Positions 54,724 through 64,000 of a stretch of 64,000 nt of DNA are shown piece by piece. Origin of the DNA: Limnomonas spitsbergensis (taxonomy: Eukaryota; Chlorophyta; Chlorophyceae; Chlamydomonadales). The position numbers were made by a program, and so were the translations under genes. Every line of letters begins with the position of its first letter. Position 1 is the first letter of the stretch. Where the stretch lies: the NCBI GenBank assembly GCA_037349105.1, contig JAYJMM010000123.1:1116001-1180000 (forward strand). The letters are read 5' to 3'. The notes below the pieces were generated by a model. It was not told the DNA's origin and ran no database searches. It worked only from the letters and a program-made list of their open reading frames with translations.

Positions 54724-55259
54724 CGATTCCAAAACACGACATGGAGAGTATAAGGCGGTTCAAACTCATCGACCCGTAATGTATCCATCCATGCAACTGC
54801 CAGTTTTGAAGCTGCACATCCTGGTGACGTGATAGGCGTAATGCATGCATGTAGCTGATCTGACACACACAGGCAGCTGATGATCAGGACTCCGCATGCT
54901 GCTGATCTGTACCGTACCATGCATGCTGTTGATTTTTTACCGTGCATGCTGCTGATCTGTACCATACCATGCATGCAGCTAATACAGAACATGCATGCCA
55001 CTGATCTAGACCATGCCACCACTGACCGTATGTAAGCGCTGAGTTGGGCCATTTAGGTGGTCCTGGGCCATGCATCTGGTCTTGGACTGGCTATCAAGGG
55101 TTGGAGGTGTGTACATTTGGAGAGATGAGACTGAAGTCATGGCCTCACTTAGAAATTATAGTTCCCTATCAAAATCCTACAAATCAAGTCAACAGGTGGT
55201 ACCCCTGAAATGGCAGGGCACCTGCAGAAGACGTTCGGTCTTGCTTTGGGTTGGTTGGT

Positions 55260-55275
55260 GGTGTTGAAAAACACC
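55260..55275 (-). terminator. Histone 3' stem-loop, H4 copy 3
   Basis: Coding strand GGTGTT-TTTC-AACACC. Confidence 0.85.
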
Positions 55276-55322
55276 GGTTGGGGGTGGTGGGTTAGGTCGT
55301 AGACCGCCAAGCTGGAAGATGC

Positions 55323-56281
<959 letters not shown>

Positions 56282-56325
56282 GCTTCTCATGCCCTCACCG
56301 TCCATCCATTCCCATCAACCAAACC

Positions 56326-56341
56326 GGTGTTTTTAAACACC
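56326..56341 (+). terminator. Histone 3' stem-loop, H3 copy 3
   Basis: GGTGTT-TTTA-AACACC. Confidence 0.85.
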
Positions 56342-57330
56342 ACCAACCTACAGCACATCTGTCCCTGCTGACCCCAGTTTCAAGTTCCTGCCCATCACCT
56401 TGGTCGTGAGCATGGCTACCTCTTGCATGGGGTTCCTTGTTCCTGTCCCCTCATGTACAGTAGGAGGGCAGGTAGGAGTTATCCTTCTGGCAGGTAAATG
56501 CATACAAATTCAGCTACCGCCGCACTGGTTCCCAAACTAGTGCACTGTATGGCTTAAATGGCTAAATCCTGATGCATTATGGGATTTTAAATTTATTCAT
56601 ACGAATTTAAGCATCATGATGTTGCTGTCCAAGGCTGGTTTGTATCACATGATATTTCAGTGAAGCGGGCGAAAATAGTAGCGCACCCAATACAAGGAAT
56701 CCAGTTTAGGGTTAAACATCCCTTCTTAGTGGGGAGACCCCTCCACACACTGAAGTGATGGGAGGTTCGCTTCTGCTCGGGTGCCTTTTACGTCTGCTTG
56801 AATGACTTTTATTAGCATGCTGATGCCCAGTGTGATATCAGTTACTGTCCATTGAGCCCTGGTTGAACCAACCCTGCCTGCACACATCTCCAATGTCACT
56901 TAACGCTATGTCAGCGGCGGTGGAGTGAATGTATGATAGCTAGGCTAGCACTGTTTATTTGATATGCGGCATTTTACTGCGCCCAGGTACAACCGACGGT
57001 GTTGGGGCAAACCAAGAGCCACGCCAGCAAGAGGTTGTGTGCTCACGTGCGCATAGACCTACGGCTGCGGTCCAGCGCAATGAGCAAGGCGAACACTAGA
57101 GGACGGCGCAGCAATTAGTGGCGTGAGGCACGCTGGGCAGGCAAAGATGCGGTAGGTATAAAAGTTTTGTTGAGAGGCATAGACGTTTCAGATGCTGAGG
57201 ATTCCTTTGACAGTCCTTATTTTCTAGCCTAATTCAGTTCCTTGACCATTTCCTGTTTATCCACACCCATTCCCCCCTTCCCTACACAACAACAGGGGTT
57301 CCACGAGGCCAAGCCTTTTTTTTGAACCAA
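56342..57330. other. H3-H2B spacer 3, left part, no gene seen
   Basis: Duplicate of 47065-48050 with small indels, for example loss of a GTGCGCC stretch near 57000. Confidence 0.6.
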
Positions 57331-57334
57331 GGGC

Positions 57335-58010
57335 CTGGTGCAAATTCTGAAACTGCTATTTTCATGGTTATGGCATTCGGCAACAATTAAGATACTTCAT
57401 ATCCTATGGCTGGAAAGCCTTTGTGCTACGAGCCATGCTGCTTGGGCCACCTGCATTTGTAGGTCAACTGGTGGATTGTGGCCTCCTGCCCCTGCAGTTC
57501 CTGCGTCTTATCTCGATAGGGAAACACCACCTATCCATAAAAAAGGCGTCACGGATTCACATTACAGTATTTGTGACCCCTGCCCATTGGATTAATGCAA
57601 ACTACGCTTTGGACCTGCAGCGCCTGCGGTCAAATACGGAGATGTGGTGTGGGCCACCGGTCACCTCCAGCCGCAACACTGCCTCCGGAGCAGGATGCAG
57701 TCCCGCCTACTTCAGCACTTGCGCCAGGCTCGGTGCAGTTAGCACGTCTGACACGAGGACAGCGGAGCGGTCAACATCGTGAGACACGCTGCTGCCAACG
57801 GTGTTGCGCAAGGGGTGATGGCGAGCATGTGGAGGATGCGCTGCATGTCTGCTTTCAGTGCCCTAGTGTGAAGGAGAGGGTTATGGAGAGAGGTTGGGCA
57901 GGCACCCCTGAGGGCGCCAAAGACTTTCAACAGTTGTACCGGGGCAGGCTTGGGTGGGAGGCTCTGACTTCTGTCGAGGCCTAGTTTGTTGCATTTCTTG
58001 GGGAATAGGC
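57335..58010 (+). mobile_element. Non-LTR (LINE-like) retrotransposon 3' fragment in H3-H2B spacer 3
   Basis: 57420-57530 encodes AFVLRAMLLGPPAFVGQLVD. After a frame change, 57700-57984 encodes CCQRCCARGDGEHVEDALHV, CFQCPSVKERV, FQQLYRGRLGWEAL and a stop. The CxxC...HxxxxC cluster is typical of the C-terminal zinc finger of LINE ORF2 proteins. A pyrimidine-rich tract and a family B core follow, as a 3' tail would. The frame is broken, so the copy is dead. Confidence 0.65.
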
Positions 58011-58114
58011 TTGAGAAGGGCAGAAATACTTCGGACTGCATTTTCCTTTTGGGGGTGTATTTCTTTCTCCTTTGTATTCTTGTCCTTCTTGCCTTTTTCT
58101 TTTCCCCTAACGGG

Positions 58115-58195
58115 ACAGTTGGGCACTCATGCGGCCGAGCCTTTTGAGCAGGGTCCAGAGGTGTTATGACATTGACTCTTTGAACCTGCGGTTGA
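58115..58195 (+). repeat. Dispersed repeat family B core, directly 3' of the LINE fragment
   Basis: ACGGGACAGTTGGGCACTCA, GCGGCCGAGCCTTTTGAGCA, GGGTCCAGAGGTGTTATGAC. The position after a LINE end links family B to that element's 3' tail. Confidence 0.75.
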
Positions 58196-58466
58196 AAGCT
58201 CTCCAATTAATTGCCTCATGCGAAGGCAAAGGACGGCTATGGTATCAGGTATCTGACAACGAAATGTCATTTGAACAGTTTACAAGCTGCCGACAGCTTG
58301 GTGGAATTGAAACTCATAGCTTGGGTACGTTCCGGGTGGTAGCCTGCGCTGCATGCTCTGGCACAAAACAGATAGGACACTGATCATGGTGATGCATGCG
58401 GATCAGGTTAGATTGCCCTGCATAGCAAGGGCTGGACGAGTAAATTGATTTGGGGGTCAGGATGGT

Positions 58467-58482
58467 GGTGTTGAAAAACACC
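58467..58482 (-). terminator. Histone 3' stem-loop, H2B copy 3
   Basis: Coding strand GGTGTT-TTTC-AACACC; H2B copies 1 and 2 have loop TTTT instead. Confidence 0.85.
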
Positions 58483-58524
58483 GGTTTGGTCTGACGGGGC
58501 AGAGAAAAACAGAGGGTGAGCTGC

Positions 58525-58923
58525 TTAGGCCGAGGTGAACTTGGTGACAGCCTTGGTGCCCTCAGAGACAGCATGCTTGGACAACTCTCCTGGCAGGACT
58601 AGGCGCACAGCGGTCTGGATCTCACGGGAGGTCATTGTGGGCTTCTTGCTGTACCGGGACAGGCGGGCAGCCTCGGTAGCGATCTTGTCGAACATGTCGT
58701 TCATGAGGGAGTTCAGGATGCTCATGGCCTTGGAGGAGACGCCAGTGTCGGGGTGGACCTGCTTGAGCACCTTGTACAGGTATATCTTGTACGACTCGAC
58801 TGCCTTGCCGTATTTCTTCTTCTTCTTGCCATCAGTGCTCTTGACTGCGACCTTCTGCGCAATCTTCTTCTCGGCAGTGGCCACTGCAGTGGGCTTCTTC
58901 TCAGCGATTGTCTTGGGTGCCAT
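58525..58923 (-). CDS. H2B: Histone H2B, copy 3
   Basis: 132 residues. The tail differs from copy 1 at two sites: Lys to Gln ([11 protein letters not shown]) and Ser to Tyr ([12 protein letters not shown]). The fold is unchanged. The two tail changes make this the most diverged histone protein in the window. Confidence 0.99.
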   Translation of the reverse strand: MAPKTIAEKKPTAVATAEKKIAQKVAVKSTDGKKKKKYGKAVESYKIYLYKVLKQVHPDTGVSSKAMSILNSLMNDMFDKIATEAARLSRYSKKPTMTSREIQTAVRLVLPGELSKHAVSEGTKAVTKFTSA

Positions 58924-59010
58924 TATGTCGATACGAAATTAAAGAGTGGTGACTGGTTGTTACCTCGAGGTCGCGAGACGTTTATCTAGTGTTCAAATGT
59001 TCGGACGACC

Positions 59011-59049
59011 GGATCAGCAGGCACCGACAGCTGGCTGGTCTGCTGATCC
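59011..59049. promoter_or_regulatory. H2B-H2A divergent promoter element, quartet 3
   Basis: GGATCAGCAG (59011-59020) and CTGCTGATCC (59040-59049); TATA-like CTATTTAAAC downstream for H2A. Confidence 0.7.
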
Positions 59050-59141
59050 GATCTTCAAGTCGCCTATTTAAACAGCGCATGTCTCGATGCAGGCACACTC
59101 TCACCTTTAACTTTAATTCCAAACTTCCCCTTGTCGATAAC

Positions 59142-59552
59142 ATGGCTGGCAAGACAGTATCCGCTGGTGGTGGTCGCGGCAAGGCCGCCGAAGGCAAGAA
59201 GGCCGTGTCTCGCAGCGCTAAGGCTGGTCTCCAGTTCCCCGTGGGCCGTGTCGCCCGCTACCTGAAGAAGGGCAAATACGCTGAGCGCATTGGAGCTGGC
59301 GCCCCTGTCTACTTGGCCGCCGTCCTTGAGTACATTGCGGCCGAGGTGCTTGAGCTGGCTGGCAACGCTGCCCGCGACAACAAGAAGAACCGCATCATCC
59401 CCCGCCACATCCAGCTGGCCATCCGTAATGATGAGGAGTTGAGCAAGCTGCTGGGCACCGTCACCATTGCATCTGGTGGCGTTCTGCCCAACATTCACTC
59501 CGTCCTCCTGCCCAAGAAGAGCAAGAAGGATGGAGAGTCTGCTGAGGTCTAA
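59142..59552 (+). CDS. H2A: Histone H2A, copy 3
   Basis: 136 residues, identical protein to copies 1 and 2, though the 5' leader and 3' sequence are the most diverged of the three. Confidence 0.99.
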   Translation: MAGKTVSAGGGRGKAAEGKKAVSRSAKAGLQFPVGRVARYLKKGKYAERIGAGAPVYLAAVLEYIAAEVLELAGNAARDNKKNRIIPRHIQLAIRNDEELSKLLGTVTIASGGVLPNIHSVLLPKKSKKDGESAEV

Positions 59553-59589
59553 ACGTCCATACACTTTTCTGCCGTCCTTTGACACAACC

Positions 59590-59605
59590 GGTGTTTTTCA
59601 ACACC
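59590..59605 (+). terminator. Histone 3' stem-loop, H2A copy 3
   Basis: GGTGTT-TTTC-AACACC. Confidence 0.85.
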
Positions 59606-59609
59606 ACCA

Positions 59610-62160
59610 AACATGACAAATTATTCTGACTGGTCAAGGCCATTACACCTCTTGGCCTTGCACAAGAAGAACCGGCTCGTTGGCGCCCAACCATTTGGTT
59701 GGGAAGTATGATGACAGAGATATATATAAAGGAAAAGAGTAATCTAGCCTGGTGATCAGACATAGATCTTCCGGTTACTGTACGATAAGGCCCCCCTGGT
59801 TCACAACGAAGGAATCAGTTGAATGGGAAACCCTGATATCCGCTGCCGGGTCTAGGCGCTCCATTCTCCGGCAAAAATGACAGGATGGCCTGTCTGCTCC
59901 ACACAAGCAGGGTCCTTCTTTGCCTTCCCGGCATGCCCTTTTGTTCCTTTCCCCCTCTTTTTCGTTTCTTCTTTACTCCCTTCTGAACAGTTGGGCGCCC
60001 AGGCGGCCAAGCTTTGAACGGGCCCAGAGGTGTAACGTTATTGACAAGCAGGGCGCAGGTACATAGGATGTGCTAGCCACACTAACAGGCAGTACCAACC
60101 ATGACGACGGGTGCCTAGATGTACACTGCATGGGAGCATCCCGGGAAAGACCTGATACTGAGACGAAATCAGATCAGTGCGCCTCTCATGGTCAGTATCC
60201 ATTAACCTGGTTATTAAATGTCTAATCAGGAAAACACAAATTAGTTATGGGATCCAGCCCTGGATACTGATTATAGTACCTACCTACCCTTGTTGGAGAT
60301 CAGTAGGTTGGAGATCAGTAGGCCACTCCCTTGACACAGCCTACTTACCTACCCTTGTTGGAGATCAAAATACCCTAGAAATTGAAGACTTGAGGCAGCA
60401 CGCTAGCAACTAACTTCAGCTTGGACATGTGTACCTTGAGCGTCTATCCCCCCTTTTTGGTGCCCTCCTTGCCCAACACCCCCTTAAAACTCCTCAGAGC
60501 TAATGGAGTATCTTGCCACATCTGCATGGATTGTGGCAATTCTCATCAGCCGCATATAACATCTTATATTGCAGCGCACAGAGGAACTTCACAGCCAGCG
60601 TATTGTTGTTAGAGCCTTTCACCAAGTCCGGTTTGCCCCGGCATGATACCCTGTATGCACACAAAAAGCCATTAAAACCCCGGCACTGGCACTACCGGGC
60701 TCCAAGTTGCATGCTGCACCACATTGGCACAACAAGATATGCGCTCAGATATGCAACTGCATCGCTGATAACAGAACCTTCTTCCCACAGCCCAGCACCT
60801 TTCACACTGTCAGCGCATTCCCAGCTACTGCGGGCCCCTGCTCCAGTTGAAGATCGTCCGACTGTCGGGGGATGCCATTGCAAAGTGGCCAGGGAGTGGC
60901 CTCATCACCTCTGCACATGAACTCAGATTTAGCCAGACACCAACTTTCCTGCCCCAGAGCAAGGACGCAGCTCATCTGTCAGCATCACTCACTCTGGAGT
61001 CCTTCAAGTGCATGACTAACCCTGTCAGCTAGCCTTGGAGTTGCCAAATCAGCACATGGCCAACAGAAGGACTATCTAGGTAGCACGGAAACTGCTGCAT
61101 ATAGCTTGGTAGAATGGACACTACAGGCACGGCTTTTGTGGCCACATCCGTCCAAGGCTAATAAGAGGACGGATAGTCTGATGGCCCGACGACAGCAACC
61201 ATCAGGTCAGCAGGTAGACAGATCGCTAGCCTAGCAATGGCCAAATCTGCCCATGGAGCTGTAAAGTGGACGAACAGCCAGTTGGCTGTGGGAAACTGCC
61301 GCCAGCGGGGCCACAATGGCCACAAGTCGAAAAGAGTGCGCCGGACAGATTATGTAACCCTTCAAACACCATGGATTTCACACACAACCCTGCAACGGTG
61401 GTGCAGATAATCCACTGGTAGTGGATCTGGACATCATAGGTCTGGACATGCCTGGTCCAGACCATGATCCAGTGGTCCAGATGTGGCAAACTTCTGCTCA
61501 GAGTAGCCATGAGAGCATAGGTTCAACTCCCAGCTTCAGCCTCCCAAGCAGAGAGGCATGCACTCAACTTCAGCTTTGTATGATAGAACGGTGTAGTCTT
61601 CATGAGTCTGTAGTACCGGTATCGATATAAGAGCAGTTCCATCCTTCCATGCATGAACTGCTTCAAATCTGAAGACTTTGGCTCCTTCCGCTGTGCGAGG
61701 AATACTTAACAATTATATGTCAGCCTTGTTCCTTCGACAATGGGGGGCAATTCCTGAGATCTGGGATCGATTGTCGTCAAAATATCAGAATGTTTGAAAT
61801 ATTTGTTGGACCCCAGTTGCAAAATTGGCATGTCCATCATCTGAATTCATAGGCCATTGTCCAGTTGGTTGGATAGATCTCATTGCGTTATCCAGGCTAG
61901 TCTTCAGGCTGCTTCAGGCTGCTGCCGATCTGCCGATTGTACGGCGGGTTGCAAACCCTGAGGTCCACAAGGCGCGATCAGGACCTGCCCAAACGATCAA
62001 CCCCGCAACAGATAGCATTCCACGAAACTACTATTTCTACGCCAGAGCTATCACGACTGCCCTCCTGCTGCCCGCCCCTGTGGCGTGAAAACAGCGTCCG
62101 GATCGCCGAAAACTGTAGTAGCAACAACGCCAGCTTCATCACAAGTAGCAGCAGGAGCAG
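59610..62160. other. Intergenic right of quartet 3, no gene seen
   Basis: Contains a family B core (59983-60046) and a short duplication of CTACCCTTGTTGGAGATCA (60293-60311 and 60350-60366 region). No coding exon supported. Confidence 0.4.
59983..60046 (+). repeat. Dispersed repeat family B core
   Basis: CTGAACAGTTGGGCGCCCAG, GCGGCCAAGCTTTGAACGGG, CCCAGAGGTGTAACGTTATTG, preceded by a pyrimidine tract. Confidence 0.75.
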
Positions 62161-62169
62161 AGTCAACTT

Positions 62170-62460
62170 TTAGAAGTATTCGGCGATCACCGGGCTGAAA
62201 AAAGCAGGCAGCGCGATGGTTGTCTCGCATTCATGTGGGTTTCGAGCCCAGTGCGGGATGCACCAGCCATCCCGGCAGCGCAGCATAACGCCGGCAAATT
62301 CGAGCGCCTCCGTGCCATTTCTGTTGCCCAGCAGGAGTAGCGCAATAGCTGCGCGAGGTGCCGTCCCCCTCTCACAGCCCCTCCACTGCACCAACAGCCT
62401 AGGACGGCATGCCGCTTTTTCCGGCCTCTGTGGTAGTATCATCAACGCTCGCTGCCTCAT
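62170..62460 (-). CDS. Hypothetical 96-aa ORF
   Basis: ATG at 62460; MRQRALMILPQRPEKAACRP, then EALEFAGVMLRCRDGWCIPH, ending SPVIAEYF. Four Cys and a Trp-rich centre give it a slightly protein-like look. No family, splice site or promoter recognised. It may well be chance. Confidence 0.2.
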   Translation of the reverse strand: MRQRALMILPQRPEKAACRPRLLVQWRGCERGTAPRAAIALLLLGNRNGTEALEFAGVMLRCRDGWCIPHWARNPHECETTIALPAFFSPVIAEYF

Positions 62461-63084
62461 GTCTCGAATGCAGCCGCAGCACAGCCTTGGCGATGAACGC
62501 CTGAGCCCCCCCTCGTCCGACTCGAAACAGCCAGACGACGCTCCGGCCCCTCAGCAGCGCCTCTGGGTTTCGCTGGGTCTTGCACAACCGTTGTGCACAA
62601 CAGGATATTGGATGGGTGCACCTTGGTCTCTTAGTTCTGCATGCATTTCGTAACAGGCCAGCCGCTAAGGTGGCTTACGGATATCTATGGATCGGTAGCA
62701 TTGACAGATAGCGATCGTTCACACATTTCCTATTATATTATCCACACATTGTATTCGAATATAACGATGTTCAGACCAGCCATTCTTCAATACCTTGGTC
62801 ATCATTATTTTGCATGGACGGACTGACGTCGGTGACTATGCCTTTGATAAATCAAGTTAGTTACGTACATATTATCACGCCTCATATCGTTTATTTATTT
62901 ATTTATATGGGGCAATGGGGCAACACTTGGACCAATCGTCTTAACAAATGAATATTAATGTAGTGAAGGCTGGCCGACGCAATGCTTTTTGGAGTTGGCG
63001 TGACCCAAATCATGGGCTGCCTATCATTGCTTTTGTAGTGAGTGGTATACCACTATCAGCTACAACATAGCTACACTATGGGCC

Positions 63085-63170
63085 CCGTGGTGGCATCCAT
63101 ACCCAGAGGTTGAGGGATCGAACCTGCCACACGATTTTCTCTCTCTCCCCCCGACTAGAGCGCCGGGTTC
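63085..63170 (-). repeat. Possible tRNA-derived SINE head
   Basis: On the minus strand GGTTCGATCCC matches the pol III B box exactly. About 45 bases upstream, GCGCTCTAGTCGG resembles an A box. ACCC near 63168 and GGGT near 63102 could pair as an acceptor stem. No full tRNA cloverleaf is evident. Confidence 0.3.
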
Positions 63171-63312
63171 CATGTTCCTGCCCCCTCACTGATGGCTTGG
63201 CTGCACCATGGCCCAGGCTTTGCATGGTAGCTGGAATTGAGCCTACTAGTCATTCCCTACATACCAGCCCCACGTGGCCGAGCGTCCAGCAGGGCCCAGC
63301 GGGTATGCACTG
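63165..63312 (+). repeat. Dispersed repeat family A, copy 2
   Basis: Inverted relative to the copy at 16420-16560, with the same order of blocks. It is followed at 63356 by CTGCTTGGGCCACC, the block also found in the LINE fragments and the 46-bp minisatellite. Confidence 0.7.
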
Positions 63313-63599
63313 TTCTAAACAATGGGCCCCGGCCACAAGCCCCCGGTGCGGCCAGCCCTGCTGCTTGGGCCACCTGCCGGTCCAGGTTAGGTGGGAATTG
63401 GCCCTGTGTTGGCTGCGGGGCGGCCTAGGAAAGGTGGTCTGGTACCCAGTAAAATAAACTCTGCTGCCCATGTTCTATATTTTAGTGAGTGCCTGATGTA
63501 AGGTTTTCTCCCTAAGGACTGAAAACACCAGTAAAGTAAATCATCGCTTGTTGGAGGTTCACGAGGATTGACACATTTCAGTTTTTGTCGAGTTCAATG

Positions 63600-63655
63600 A
63601 CGATACACCACTCACTGGGCCATGCTGCAAAGCTAGGCCGCGTCGGCGTCCAACA
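63600..63655 (-). repeat. Dispersed repeat family B core (partial)
   Basis: CACTGGGCCATGCTGCAAAG, CTAGGCCGCGTCGGCGTCCA, ACAG. Confidence 0.55.
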
Positions 63656-63749
63656 GCAAGGTTGGAAACTAAAGAGAGAGAGGAAAGAGACCCCCTCAAA
63701 AACAAAACAAAAAGTCCTAATCCCCAATCCAACTACCGGAAGCTAAAGA

Positions 63750-63800
63750 CGTCTGGGCCATGCTCAAAAGACTCGGCCGCGTGGGCGTCCCACTGTCAGA
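63750..63800 (-). repeat. Dispersed repeat family B core (partial)
   Basis: GTCTGGGCCATGCTCAAAAG, ACTCGGCCGCGTGGGCGTCC, CACTGTCAG. Confidence 0.65.
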
Positions 63801-64000
63801 AAAGGGGGGCAAGGTGAAATGAAAAACAGGGAATTATGGCGCATTTAAAAAGCAGGCACATGTCCCAAGTGAGACCGTCGGTAACGGCCAAGACAAGTTG
63901 GAGAGCTAGATAGAATCCCCATGCAAGTCTTTCCCGGGAAGCCATTCTAGCTACAAACTGTGGCGGCATTCATGGGTCGCCTCCAACTCCCAGTTTTTGT

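Noticed and set aside
62216..62653. 145-aa plus-strand ORF
   Set aside because: Ser/Pro-rich composition and overlap with a slightly better minus-strand ORF; no recognised features.

Overview
The window is eukaryotic nuclear DNA, most likely from a chlorophyte green alga of the volvocine/Chlamydomonas type. The evidence is compact intronless histone genes in divergent pairs, metazoan-style histone 3' stem-loops, GTGCGT/GTAAGT splice donors, Ala/Gln/Gly-rich proteins, and many minisatellites and degraded retroelements. The species cannot be named from the sequence.

Positions 1-15.8 kb hold most of a very large Ty3/gypsy-like LTR retrotransposon on the minus strand; its 3' end lies outside the window. 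In element order it has a putative 5' LTR (about 15773-14757), a leader ORF, a giant Gag-protease ORF of about 2.8 kb codons, one in-frame TGA, and a pol frame that stays open to position 1. Pol encodes reverse transcriptase, RNase H, a cytosine-5 DNA methyltransferase domain, then integrase. The methyltransferase between RNase H and integrase is the main discovery candidate.

Positions 16-31 kb are sparse host DNA. They hold a minus-strand exon of an unknown gene (about 18 kb), a low-complexity protein gene built partly from a 12-bp minisatellite (19.8-21.5 kb), an F-box gene exon (25.4-25.6 kb) with a likely downstream exon, and a glutathione S-transferase-like gene split over at least five exons (26.4-29.3 kb).

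Positions 31-60 kb hold three copies of a histone quartet, each ordered H4(-) H3(+) H2B(-) H2A(+). Each divergent pair shares a short promoter carrying inverted copies of GGATCAGCAG, and every histone gene ends in a 6-bp stem/4-base loop. Quartets 2 and 3, with about 0.9 kb of left flank, are a segmental duplication that carries alpha-kinase gene pieces; quartet 1 is an older or shorter copy. The H3-H2B spacers carry non-LTR retrotransposon debris. Between quartets 1 and 2 lie a 46-bp minisatellite of about 77 copies, a compound 16/12-bp array, and a 14-bp array of about 126 copies.

Positions 60-64 kb contain only repeats, a weak ORF and a possible tRNA-like SINE head. Annotation of multi-exon genes is partial because exons were called by eye from reading frame, splice motifs and family resemblance.
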